A DNA stretch of 64,000 nucleotides from Alkaliphilus oremlandii OhILAs (GTDB lineage Bacteria > Bacillota > Clostridia > Peptostreptococcales > Natronincolaceae), in the NCBI RefSeq assembly GCF_000018325.1, contig NC_009922.1:1612001-1676000 (forward strand), written 5' to 3'. The number at the start of each line of letters is the position of its first letter. Position 1 is the first letter of the stretch. Positions 36,089-43,764 of the stretch are shown here, piece by piece. The notes beneath the pieces are model-generated. The model was not told the origin of the DNA and searched no databases. It saw only the letters and a program-made list of their open reading frames with translations. Both the position numbers and the translations under genes were made by a program.

Positions 36089-36102
36089 AGAACATTTGTT
36101 CG
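36089..36102 (+). promoter_or_regulatory. LexA (SOS) box on recA
   Basis: AGAACATTTGTTCG matches the Gram-positive LexA operator (core GAAC-N4-GTTC). It begins seven bases after the -10 box, so bound LexA would cover the transcription start and block recA until DNA damage. Confidence 0.88.
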
Positions 36103-36117
36103 AGATTCTATATATGA

Positions 36118-36150
36118 AAGGAAGGTGGCCAGAGATTATCTGGCGGTATT
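36118..36150 (+). promoter_or_regulatory. Split ribosome binding site with hairpin before recA
   Basis: The Shine-Dalgarno AAGGAAGGTG (36118-36127) lies about 25 bases from ATG 36151, too far for direct use. Between them GCCAGA (36128-36133) pairs with TCTGGC (36139-36144). Looping out that hairpin leaves about eight bases between the site and the start codon. Confidence 0.55.
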
Positions 36151-37209
36151 ATGGAAAAGAAAAAAGCTTTGGACATGGCACTTAGTCAAATAGAGAAACA
36201 GTTCGGTAAAGGATCTATTATGAAGCTAGGAGAGGATGCTAAGTTAAACCTGGAGAGTGTATCCACAGGCTCTATAGGCCTTGATGTCGCTTTAGGAATT
36301 GGTGGAATTCCTAAAGGTAGAATTATTGAAATATATGGACCCGAATCTTCTGGTAAAACAACAGTATCACTTCATGTAATTGCGGAAACACAAAAAAGGG
36401 GAGGAATCGCTGCATTTATAGATGCAGAACATGCCCTTGACCCTTCATATGCTAAAAATCTAGGTGTTGATATAGAGAATCTTATTGTTTCACAACCGGA
36501 TACCGGTGAACAAGCTCTTGAAATTGCAGAGGCTCTTGTAAGAAGCGGTGCTGTTGATATTATCGTTGTGGACTCTGTTGCTGCATTGGTACCAAAGGCA
36601 GAAATAGAGGGAGAAATGGGAGATTCCCACATGGGATTACAAGCTAGACTGATGTCACAGGCCTTAAGAAAACTAGCTGGCTCCATTAGTAAATCTAATA
36701 CAATCGCTATTTTTATAAACCAGCTTCGAGAGAAAATAGGGGTAATGTTTGGTACACCAGAAACAACAACTGGTGGTCGTGCACTTAAATTCTATGCATC
36801 TGTACGTTTAGATGTAAGAAAAGTTGACTCTATCAAGCAAGGCAACGATGTCGTTGGAAACAGAACTAGAGTAAAGGTTGTTAAAAATAAGGTTGCTGCT
36901 CCTTTTAAACAAGCTGAATTTGATATCATGTATGGTGAGGGAATTTCTAAAGCCGGAGATATCTTAGATGTTGCAGCTAGTTTGGATATCGTTACTAAAT
37001 CTGGTGCTTGGTATAGCTATGGTGAACATAGGCTAGGGCAGGGACGTGAAAATGGTAAGCAGTTTTTAAAAGAAAACCCTGAAATTTCTTTAGAAATTGA
37101 AAATAAAATAAGGGAATATTACAACCTTCCGATTCAATCTGGAACAAATACAGATCTAATCCAGGCTAAAAATGATGTTCCCGATGCAACAGAGGAAAAT
37201 GAAGAATAA
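36151..37209 (+). CDS. recA: Recombinase A
   Basis: 352-residue RecA, which forms filaments on single-stranded DNA for strand exchange and stimulates LexA self-cleavage. Walker A GPESSGKT is at residues 63-70; other signatures are DAEHALDPSYAKNLGVD, VDSVAALVPKAEIEGEMGD and FINQLREKIGVMFGTPET. The C-terminal tail is acidic, as usual. It is preceded by a strong promoter with a LexA box and a hairpin-bridged ribosome site, and followed by a terminator. Confidence 0.98.
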   Translation: MEKKKALDMALSQIEKQFGKGSIMKLGEDAKLNLESVSTGSIGLDVALGIGGIPKGRIIEIYGPESSGKTTVSLHVIAETQKRGGIAAFIDAEHALDPSYAKNLGVDIENLIVSQPDTGEQALEIAEALVRSGAVDIIVVDSVAALVPKAEIEGEMGDSHMGLQARLMSQALRKLAGSISKSNTIAIFINQLREKIGVMFGTPETTTGGRALKFYASVRLDVRKVDSIKQGNDVVGNRTRVKVVKNKVAAPFKQAEFDIMYGEGISKAGDILDVAASLDIVTKSGAWYSYGEHRLGQGRENGKQFLKENPEISLEIENKIREYYNLPIQSGTNTDLIQAKNDVPDATEENEE

Positions 37210-37241
37210 AATTAATAAATAATATCTAATATATTTTCTAG

Positions 37242-37279
37242 AAAGAGCCTATAATAACAATCCAATAGGTTCTTTTTTT
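37242..37279 (+). terminator. Terminator after recA
   Basis: AAAGAGCCTAT (37242-37252) pairs with ATAGGTTCTTT (37265-37275), with one G-T pair, and the T-run continues to 37279. Confidence 0.85.
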
Positions 37280-37440
37280 GAGACTTAAAACGCTAAGCTC
37301 CACCTAGAGTTGAGCGCGGTATAAATTTTGTGAGCCTGAGCGAACAAGTTTTATTTTATCTTTTATAGAAGACTACTTTGGATATATATTGAAAAGCCTG
37401 AAGCTTTTTAATCCATAGCTGGCAGTACATATATTCCAAC
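37280..37440. other. Gene-free structured stretch between recA and rny
   Basis: No gene is supported here. Several imperfect dyads are visible: ATAAATTTTGT (from 37320) with ACAAGTTTTAT, AAAAGC with GCTTTTT near 37392-37408, and TTGGATATATAT (near 37378) with ACATATATTCCAA (ending 37439). The outer dyads give it the look of a folded RNA or a small palindromic element. Confidence 0.4.
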
Positions 37441-37469
37441 TTGACACTTGTATAAAAAAGATATAAAAT
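37441..37469 (+). promoter_or_regulatory. rny promoter
   Basis: Perfect TTGACA (37441-37446), 17 bases, TAAAAT (37464-37469). Predicted leader is about 90 bases before the rny start. Confidence 0.8.
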
Positions 37470-37564
37470 AAAGACAAATCAAGAGTTTATCTATTGATAA
37501 GGTCTATTTATATGGAATTGAGCAACTTGGAATTTTTAAAATTTAATAAGGGAGGTGTCCAAAT

Positions 37565-39112
37565 ATTCCAAATACACTTGTTTTAAACGGACTTTTAATC
37601 TTAGTTGGTATTTTAATCGGATGCCTTGTCGGCTATTTTTTTCGAAAAAATATTGCGGAGGGTAAAATTAGCAATGCTGAAGATTTAGCAAAAAAGATTG
37701 TGGAAGATGCTGAAAAAGATGCTGAAACTACTAAAAAAGAGCTATTATTGGAAGCTAAAGAAGAGGTTCATAAACTTCGTAATGAATTAGAGAGGGAAAA
37801 TAGGGAAAGGCGCAATGAATTACAAAGAACAGAGAGAAGATTAATACAAAAAGAAGAAGCCTTAGATAAGAAGTCAGAAACTTTAGAGCTTAAGGATGAA
37901 AAGTTAAATAAGAAGCTTAAAGAACTAGATAACAAGGAATTAGAAATCAATAACCTTTATCAGAAGGAAGTTGAAAAGCTTGAAGAATTATCTGGTTTAA
38001 CATCTGAAGAAGCGCGCGAACTCATATTAAGTGATGTTGAAAAACAAACAAAATATGAAGTAGCATTAATGATAAAAGACATTGAATCTAAAGCGAAAGA
38101 GGAATCAGAAAAGAAGGCAAGAGAAGTAATTGCCTATTCAATTCAAAAATGTGCAGCAGATCATGTTGCAGAAACTACAGTATCTGTAGTACAACTTCCA
38201 AGTGATGAAATGAAGGGCAGAATAATCGGTAGAGAAGGTAGAAATATTCGTACCCTTGAAACACTTACTGGTATTGATCTAATTATAGATGATACGCCAG
38301 AAGCCGTAATTTTATCTGGATTTGATCCAATTAGAAGAGAAGTGGCACGTATTGCACTAGAAAAATTGATTGTAGATGGAAGAATCCATCCTGCTAGAAT
38401 TGAAGAAATGGTAGAGAAGGCTAGAAAAGAAGTAGATAATATTATAAAAGAAGCTGGTGAACAGGCTACTTTTGAAACTGGAGTTCATGGCTTGCATCCT
38501 GAACTTGTAAAACTATTAGGTAGGCTAAAATATAGAACGAGTTATGGTCAAAATGTTTTAAACCATTCGATTGAAGTTTCATATTTAGCTGGAATTATGG
38601 CAGCAGAGCTAGGTGCAGATGTTAAGTTGGCTAAAAGAGCAGGCTTACTACATGATATCGGTAAAGCTGTGGATCATGAAATTGAAGGAACTCACGTTGA
38701 GATAGGGATGGAACTTCTAAAGAAATATAAAGAATCTAAAGATGTTATCCATGCAATGTCTACACATCACGGTGATTATGAGCCAGAGTCAATCGAGGCT
38801 ATCTTAGTAACAGCAGCAGATGCCATATCTGCAGCAAGACCGGGTGCTAGAAGAGAAACATTAGAATCCTATATAAAACGTCTTGAAAAATTAGAAGAAA
38901 TAGCAAATGGACATGATGGTGTTGAAAAATCCTATGCGATTCAGGCTGGTAGAGAGATTCGAATCATTGTAAAACCAGAAGTTTATAACGATGAAGAAAT
39001 CTTTATGCTTGCTAGAAATATTACAAAGAAAATTGAATTTGAGCTGGAGTATCCAGGACAGATTAAAGTAAATGTCATTAGAGAAACAAGAGCAATTGAA
39101 TATGCTAAATAA
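37565..39112 (+). CDS. rny: Ribonuclease Y, apparently starting at AUU
   Basis: Predicted 515-residue RNase Y, the membrane-anchored endonuclease that starts mRNA decay in Firmicutes. An N-terminal membrane helix (NGLLILVGILIGCLVGYFF) is followed by a long coiled coil (about 35-200), a KH domain (GRIIGREGRNIRTLE) and the HD domain (LLHDIGKAVDHE). The reading frame is open from 37550 and has no ATG, GTG or TTG before GTG 37700, which would delete the membrane anchor and 45 residues. ATT at 37565 sits seven bases after a perfect GGAGGTG (37551-37557) and restores the usual length. Confidence 0.9.
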   Translation: MPNTLVLNGLLILVGILIGCLVGYFFRKNIAEGKISNAEDLAKKIVEDAEKDAETTKKELLLEAKEEVHKLRNELERENRERRNELQRTERRLIQKEEALDKKSETLELKDEKLNKKLKELDNKELEINNLYQKEVEKLEELSGLTSEEARELILSDVEKQTKYEVALMIKDIESKAKEESEKKAREVIAYSIQKCAADHVAETTVSVVQLPSDEMKGRIIGREGRNIRTLETLTGIDLIIDDTPEAVILSGFDPIRREVARIALEKLIVDGRIHPARIEEMVEKARKEVDNIIKEAGEQATFETGVHGLHPELVKLLGRLKYRTSYGQNVLNHSIEVSYLAGIMAAELGADVKLAKRAGLLHDIGKAVDHEIEGTHVEIGMELLKKYKESKDVIHAMSTHHGDYEPESIEAILVTAADAISAARPGARRETLESYIKRLEKLEEIANGHDGVEKSYAIQAGREIRIIVKPEVYNDEEIFMLARNITKKIEFELEYPGQIKVNVIRETRAIEYAK

Positions 39113-39137
39113 AAAAACTGCGAAAGCAGTTTTTTTT
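39111..39137 (+). terminator. Terminator after rny
   Basis: AAAAAAACTGC (39111-39121) pairs with GCAGTTTTTTT (39126-39136) around a GAAA tetraloop, with a further T. It overlaps the rny stop codon. Confidence 0.92.
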
Positions 39138-39219
39138 GTAGAAAGTCCTTCCATAACTTATTAAAATGAATGGGTGGATATTCTAATTATCAAAAATGTT
39201 AGAAAATTTTATTAATCGT

Positions 39220-39248
39220 GCAGGTATTTTTAAAATTAGGTAGAATAG
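39220..39248 (+). promoter_or_regulatory. Sigma-H-like promoter of spoVS
   Basis: GCAGGTATT (39220-39228), 11 bases, GTAGAATAG (39240-39248). This matches the sigma-H pattern RNAGGAWWW / RNNGAATWW at eight of nine positions in each box. spoVS is a sigma-H gene in Bacillus. Confidence 0.55.
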
Positions 39249-39304
39249 TATACTTTGATAAAACAATATATATGCCGAATATATTAAAAGGGGGACTTAA
39301 TAGG

Positions 39305-39565
39305 ATGGAAGTATTAAAAGTATCAGCAAAATCAAACCCAAATTCTGTAGCTGGAGCATTAGCCGGAGTTCTTAGAGAACGAGGAACCGCTGAAATTCAA
39401 GCGATTGGCGCAGGTGCTCTAAATCAAGCAGTTAAAGCAGTTGCAATAGCACGAGGATTCGTAGCTCCTAGTGGATTAGATTTAATCTGTGTACCAGCCT
39501 TTACCGATATTTTAATAGATGGCGAAGAAAGAACTGCAATTAAATTGATTGTAGAACCAAGATAA
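39305..39565 (+). CDS. spoVS: Stage V sporulation protein S
   Basis: 86-residue SpoVS, almost invariant among spore formers. Sequence EVLKVSAKSNPNSVAGALAG and IQAIGAGALNQAVKAVAIAR gives the Alba-like fold. It is required for progression of sporulation (stage V) and influences septation in Bacillus, but its biochemical activity is unclear. ATG 39305 follows AAGGGGGA at about nine bases; the upstream part of the open frame is not conserved. Position right after rny matches Bacillus. Confidence 0.96.
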   Translation: MEVLKVSAKSNPNSVAGALAGVLRERGTAEIQAIGAGALNQAVKAVAIARGFVAPSGLDLICVPAFTDILIDGEERTAIKLIVEPR

Positions 39566-39577
39566 TATTACGGCCTT

Positions 39578-39610
39578 AAAAGATCTGCTCACGTATGGCA
39601 GGTCTTTTTT
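39578..39610 (+). terminator. Terminator after spoVS
   Basis: AAAAGATCTGC (39578-39588) pairs with GCAGGTCTTTT (39598-39608), one G-T pair, nine-base loop, followed by more T residues. Confidence 0.82.
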
Positions 39611-39709
39611 ATAGGTATCATATAAAAAGTAAATTTTACGTTTTAGGTTCTATTTATTTTATGATTGGGTATAATCATCTTATATTGGAATTGTAAAGGA
39701 GAGTATTCA

Positions 39710-40537
39710 ATGAAATTCATCGATATGCACACACATTCGACTGCTTCTGATGGTGTATACAGACCTAAGGAATTGGTAGAATATGCCCTAGAGAAAGGGT
39801 TATCGGGCATTGCAATAACAGATCATGACACGATTGATGGTATTGAAGAAGCGGTTGACCACGCAAGTATCTATAAAGATTTTATTGTGATTCCAGGGAT
39901 CGAATTGAGCGCTGAGTATCATGGTGAAGAGGTTCACATCTTAGGCTATGGGATTGACTATAAAAATAGTAGTTTAAAAGAGAAGCTTCGATATTTAGAA
40001 AAGGAGCGAAGAGATCGGGCCTATAAAATTGTAAGCAAATTGAATTCTATGGGAATGAAGCTGGATTATGAAAGTATCATGCAAACAGTTCAAAATGGAG
40101 TTGTAGGGAGACCTCATATCGCTAGAGCTCTGGTTGAGCATGGATACGTAAAAAATCTAGAGGAAGCATTCAATAAATATCTAGCACAAGATGCAGCAGC
40201 TTATGTTCCCAGGGCTAAGCTGTCGCCACAAGAAGCGATTGGTCTTATAAAAGCTGCAAGGGGGATATCCGTCCTAGCACATCCAGGGCTCATTCAATCA
40301 GATAAAATTATAGAAGACATCCTTACACTGGGTATCGATGGGATTGAAGTATACCATTCGGAGCATACAGGGTCTCTCTCAAGAAAATTTCTAGAGATGG
40401 CTGAAGAACATAATCTTTTCGTAACTGCAGGATCTGATTTTCACTTTCCACCAGATAATGATGAAAGTTATCACGGAGATTTAGGAAGCATCAAAATATC
40501 ATTGGATAGTATACAAAAATTATTTAGAAGAGCATAA
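39710..40537 (+). CDS. PHP-domain phosphoesterase
   Basis: Predicted 275-residue stand-alone PHP-domain protein. Metal motifs are DMHTHSTASDG at the N-terminus, ITDHDTIDG, PGIELSAEYHGEEVHILGYG, LAHPG and the final AGSDFHFP. Relatives of this type include the 5'-3' exoribonuclease/nucleotide phosphatase RnaAM (YciV), so a small-RNA or 3',5'-bisphosphonucleotide substrate is plausible but not proven. ATG 39710 follows AAAGGAGAG. A TATAAT at 39670-39675 may be its -10 box; I see no convincing -35. Confidence 0.88.
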   Translation: MKFIDMHTHSTASDGVYRPKELVEYALEKGLSGIAITDHDTIDGIEEAVDHASIYKDFIVIPGIELSAEYHGEEVHILGYGIDYKNSSLKEKLRYLEKERRDRAYKIVSKLNSMGMKLDYESIMQTVQNGVVGRPHIARALVEHGYVKNLEEAFNKYLAQDAAAYVPRAKLSPQEAIGLIKAARGISVLAHPGLIQSDKIIEDILTLGIDGIEVYHSEHTGSLSRKFLEMAEEHNLFVTAGSDFHFPPDNDESYHGDLGSIKISLDSIQKLFRRA

Positions 40538-40597
40538 ATATATTACTTAATTTTATTAATTATGAATGGGATATGTATAGAATATTTTTGTTAAATT

Positions 40598-40606
40598 TGT
40601 TACAAT
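40598..40606 (+). promoter_or_regulatory. Extended -10 promoter of the aminotransferase gene
   Basis: TGT directly followed by TACAAT (40601-40606) forms an extended -10 element. The -35 region is poor, as is common for such promoters. Confidence 0.45.
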
Positions 40607-40644
40607 GATTATGATTATATTATAAATATACGGAGGGAATGTGG

Positions 40645-41838
40645 ATGAATATACAACTTTCTAAAAAAGCGCAACAAGTTTCACCTTCAATAACACTTGC
40701 CATAGATTCCAAAGCAAAGCAAATGAAGGCAGATGGAATTAATGTTATTAGTTTTGGTGTTGGTGAACCAGATTTTGCTACACCTGAGAACATAAAAAAT
40801 GCTGCTATAGAAGCGATTAAAAAAGGGTTTACTACATATACACCAGCATCTGGTCTTCCTCAACTGAAACAAGCAATTTGTAACAAATTGAAAGCTGAAA
40901 ATAATTTAGATTATAAGCCTGAAAATATCGTTGTATCCAATGGTGGAAAACACTCATTATACAATATTTTCCAAGCGATCTGTAACCCTGGTGACGAGGT
41001 TATTATTCCTGTGCCATATTGGGTAAGCTATCCTGATATGGTTGCGATGGCCGATGCTACTCCTGTATTTGTCCATTGTACAGAAGAAAATGAATTTAAA
41101 CTAAATAAAGAAGATCTTTTGAATGCAATCACATCAAAAACAAAGGCAATCATTCTAAACAGTCCTTCCAATCCAACAGGAGCCGTTTATACAAAGTCTG
41201 AGTTAGAAGAAATTGCAAGAATTGCGGTAGAACGGAACATATTTATTATATCTGATGAAATATATGAAAAATTAGTTTATGAGGGAGAAGAGCACATCAG
41301 TATCGCCTCCTTAAATGACAAGATTAAAGATTTGACTATCGTTGTCAATGGTATGTCAAAGGGTTATGCAATGACTGGTTGGAGAATCGGATATACAGCT
41401 AGCCATGCCATCCTCGCTAAAGGAATGGGGAATATACAAAGTCATGCTACATCGAATCCAAACACAATTGCACAACATGCTAGTATTGAAGGATTGACTG
41501 GAGACCAGTCTTCAATTGAACAAATGAGAGTAGCCTTTGATGAAAGAAGAAAATTCATGGTGCAAAGAATTAATGAGATTGATGGACTATCCTGTATTGC
41601 GCCTAAAGGTGCATTCTATGTGATGATGAATATCCAAAAATTACTTGGAACTACAATTCAAGGCGTCACCATCCATAACTCCATGGATTTATCCGAATTG
41701 CTACTTGATAAGGCAAATGTTGCGGTTGTACCAGGTATTGCTTTCGGAACAGACGAGTTCATACGTCTTTCCTATGCAACTTCATTAGAAAATATTCAAG
41801 AAGCTCTGAATAGAATTGACGATCTGTTAAATAAGTAA
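40645..41838 (+). CDS. Class I pyridoxal-phosphate aminotransferase (aspartate aminotransferase-like)
   Basis: Predicted 397 residues. Fold-type I motifs: GVGEPDFATPENI, NSPSNPTGA with the Asn and Pro of the cofactor pocket, ISDEIYEKLVYEG, and the Schiff-base Lys239 in NGMSKGYAMTGWRIGY. The Arg of RLSYATS near the C-terminus binds the substrate carboxylate. It most resembles the AspB group of aspartate aminotransferases. ATG 40645 is seven bases after GGAGGG (40632-40637); ATG 40639 is too near. It ends at a large structured bidirectional terminator. Confidence 0.92.
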   Translation: MNIQLSKKAQQVSPSITLAIDSKAKQMKADGINVISFGVGEPDFATPENIKNAAIEAIKKGFTTYTPASGLPQLKQAICNKLKAENNLDYKPENIVVSNGGKHSLYNIFQAICNPGDEVIIPVPYWVSYPDMVAMADATPVFVHCTEENEFKLNKEDLLNAITSKTKAIILNSPSNPTGAVYTKSELEEIARIAVERNIFIISDEIYEKLVYEGEEHISIASLNDKIKDLTIVVNGMSKGYAMTGWRIGYTASHAILAKGMGNIQSHATSNPNTIAQHASIEGLTGDQSSIEQMRVAFDERRKFMVQRINEIDGLSCIAPKGAFYVMMNIQKLLGTTIQGVTIHNSMDLSELLLDKANVAVVPGIAFGTDEFIRLSYATSLENIQEALNRIDDLLNK

Positions 41839-41851
41839 TTCTTGTTAAAAT

Positions 41852-41946
41852 AAAAGGATAGATGAAAATGAAATGCTGCCCATTTACAAGACAAAAAGTC
41901 TAATTGTAGGGCTCAGTTCAAAGAATCTATCCTTTTGTTTTTTGTT
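41852..41946. terminator. Large bidirectional terminator with structured interior
   Basis: Twelve-base perfect stem AAAAGGATAGAT (41852-41863) with ATCTATCCTTTT (41925-41936), then a T-rich run on the plus strand and an A-rich run before it that is a T-run on the minus strand. Inside, CTGCCC (41876-41881) pairs with GGGC/CAG (41909-41916), and AGAC with GTCT around AAAAA. It separates the convergent aminotransferase and GH18 genes. Confidence 0.75.
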
Positions 41947-41975
41947 TGAACATCTTAAATTATAATCATGAAACC

Positions 41976-43598
41976 TTACCTTGTTTTCAATTGATGGGAT
42001 ATTCTCTCCATCAATGTAGCCATCTCTGCTCTTGTATTCTGCTTACTTGGTCTAAATGTGCCATCTTCATATCCACCAAAGATCCCTAAATTACTTATAA
42101 AATTGATGTATTCATAGGACCATAGCTCAGGTTGGATATCATTAAATTTAGATGTTGAACCTACCTTTTTATCTAGGCCTTTGTCTTTAACGATTCGATA
42201 TAGTATTGTAGCCATTTCCTCTCTGCTCAATGGTTTGTCTGGACTGAATCTATTATCCTCTAAGCCTGTCATAATACCATGATGACTAATAGTTCGAATA
42301 TAATCCTTCGCCCAATGAGATTCGGGAACATCATTATAAGATATCCTTGTATCAGATTGTTGAGTCTCCATGTTCAATTCTAGAAATCGTACCAATATAG
42401 TGGCTGCCTCAGCTCTGGTAAGTGACCTGTCTGGAGAAAATTTATTAGACGAAGTTCCAACCATCCAAGATTTCTGAATCATAGATCGTATGGATTCCTC
42501 AGCCCAATGATCTTTAATATCAGAAAAGTATTTGCTGTTTAACCATAAATCAAAATAATCCCAAGTATTTTTTGATTCCTGTCCAATACTCCAACTACCT
42601 GCACCTCTAAGATCATATTTTGGAATCAACTTTAATTTCTCCTTGATAGATTGTTCGTTTTCAAACCAAATTGTATAAGTGCCTTCATTTAGAATGGTAT
42701 CATATCCTACTTTAATTTTGTCATTTTTGGGAATAGAAATCGTCACCATGGGCGATTGACTATTTGAATTATATACCACTTTCCCTTTGTACTTATCGAT
42801 TAAAATGTCAATTTGGTTATTAGAAACTCCTCTTCCCTGAAACATCCCATCTGATTTCCATATACGTCCATAGAAGGGGATACCCAATACTATTTTGTTT
42901 GATGAAATTCCCTTTGATAGAAGATGCTCTATGGATTTTTCAACAAAATTAATGCTTGCAATTGGGCCAGCTTTACTTCCTTCCCAGCTTTCATCATAGG
43001 CCATCAACATTAGATAATCCGCATATTTCGCTATTTCTTTATAATCATAGGACCCATGCCACCCAACTTTTAAATCTTTTGAATTGGCTGCTACAGCAAT
43101 AGACAACTGTTTTTCTTTCGGCAACTTTTCTCTGAGTAGTTTAATAAAAGCAGTTTGATTATCCTTATCCGTATGGGACAAATTCTCAATATCAATATTG
43201 ACGCCATCTAAATTATATTGGTCGATGGCTTTTACGATATCCTTAACAAGTTTATCCTTATTTTTCAGTGCTTTTTGTCCAATTGCTCGATCCCAATGAT
43301 TGCTTAAAAATGGAACGATTTTTTTGCCTTTCTTGTGCATTTCATTGATAAAAGAAGTCTCTAGCTTCGACGTAATGACTAAATCTCCATTTGAATCAAG
43401 ATCAAAATAGCTCGGTGAAATCGTAGTAAGGCTATTGTTTGTATTGTTTACAATAGTAGTGTAATCCTTGGGACTTCCAAAATACAGATAGCCCATATTG
43501 ACTCTGCTGATTCCTTCTGCAGATAAACTATTTGTAAATAAAAATGAAGCGAATATCACTATAGAGAGTAGGGTAGAGCTTATCGTTTTTTTATTCAT
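41976..43598 (-). CDS. Secreted GH18 glycosidase with three SLH domains
   Basis: 540 residues: a signal peptide (about 1-27, ending LSA), a glycoside hydrolase family 18 barrel (about 28-350) and three S-layer homology domains to the end (from about 362: FSDIKDHWAEESI, ISYNDVPESHWAKDYI, FNDIQPELWSYEYI). The GH18 motif DGVNIDIE is at residues 131-138, so Glu138 is the predicted acid. SLH domains would anchor it to wall polymers at the cell surface. Substrate is likely a GlcNAc polymer such as peptidoglycan or chitin, as in YaaH/SleL-like enzymes; this is inferred. AGGAGATATTATTA precedes the ATG. Confidence 0.93.
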   Translation of the reverse strand: MNKKTISSTLLSIVIFASFLFTNSLSAEGISRVNMGYLYFGSPKDYTTIVNNTNNSLTTISPSYFDLDSNGDLVITSKLETSFINEMHKKGKKIVPFLSNHWDRAIGQKALKNKDKLVKDIVKAIDQYNLDGVNIDIENLSHTDKDNQTAFIKLLREKLPKEKQLSIAVAANSKDLKVGWHGSYDYKEIAKYADYLMLMAYDESWEGSKAGPIASINFVEKSIEHLLSKGISSNKIVLGIPFYGRIWKSDGMFQGRGVSNNQIDILIDKYKGKVVYNSNSQSPMVTISIPKNDKIKVGYDTILNEGTYTIWFENEQSIKEKLKLIPKYDLRGAGSWSIGQESKNTWDYFDLWLNSKYFSDIKDHWAEESIRSMIQKSWMVGTSSNKFSPDRSLTRAEAATILVRFLELNMETQQSDTRISYNDVPESHWAKDYIRTISHHGIMTGLEDNRFSPDKPLSREEMATILYRIVKDKGLDKKVGSTSKFNDIQPELWSYEYINFISNLGIFGGYEDGTFRPSKQNTRAEMATLMERISHQLKTR

Positions 43599-43639
43599 TA
43601 ATAATATCTCCTCATGTCATATGTTTGTATTCATATATG

Positions 43640-43668
43640 AGTGTATCAAAGTTGAGTAATTGGAACAA
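43640..43668 (-). promoter_or_regulatory. Probable promoter of the GH18-SLH gene
   Basis: On the minus strand TTGTTC (43668-43663), 17 bases, TACACT (43645-43640), about 40 bases from the start codon. Confidence 0.45.
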
Positions 43669-43733
43669 TCCAATAAAATTTGGTTGTAGATCCATCATAT
43701 GGGGATCCACGATTTCGTGTGTAGTCAATGCCA

Positions 43734-43764
43734 TTGGGAAATAATCACATGATAATTATTATCA
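43734..43764 (+). promoter_or_regulatory. Perfect Fur-type 7-1-7 box overlapping a possible promoter
   Basis: TGATAATTATTATCA (43750-43764) is a perfect inverted repeat equal to the Bacillus Fur consensus. TTGGGA (43734-43739) with a 17-base spacer and TATTAT (43757-43762) could be a plus-strand promoter whose -10 lies inside the box. No iron gene is adjacent. Confidence 0.6.

Noticed and set aside
37700..39112. RNase Y as a truncated gene starting at GTG 37700
   Set aside because: The in-frame sequence upstream encodes the expected membrane helix and a perfect ribosome site precedes ATT 37565.
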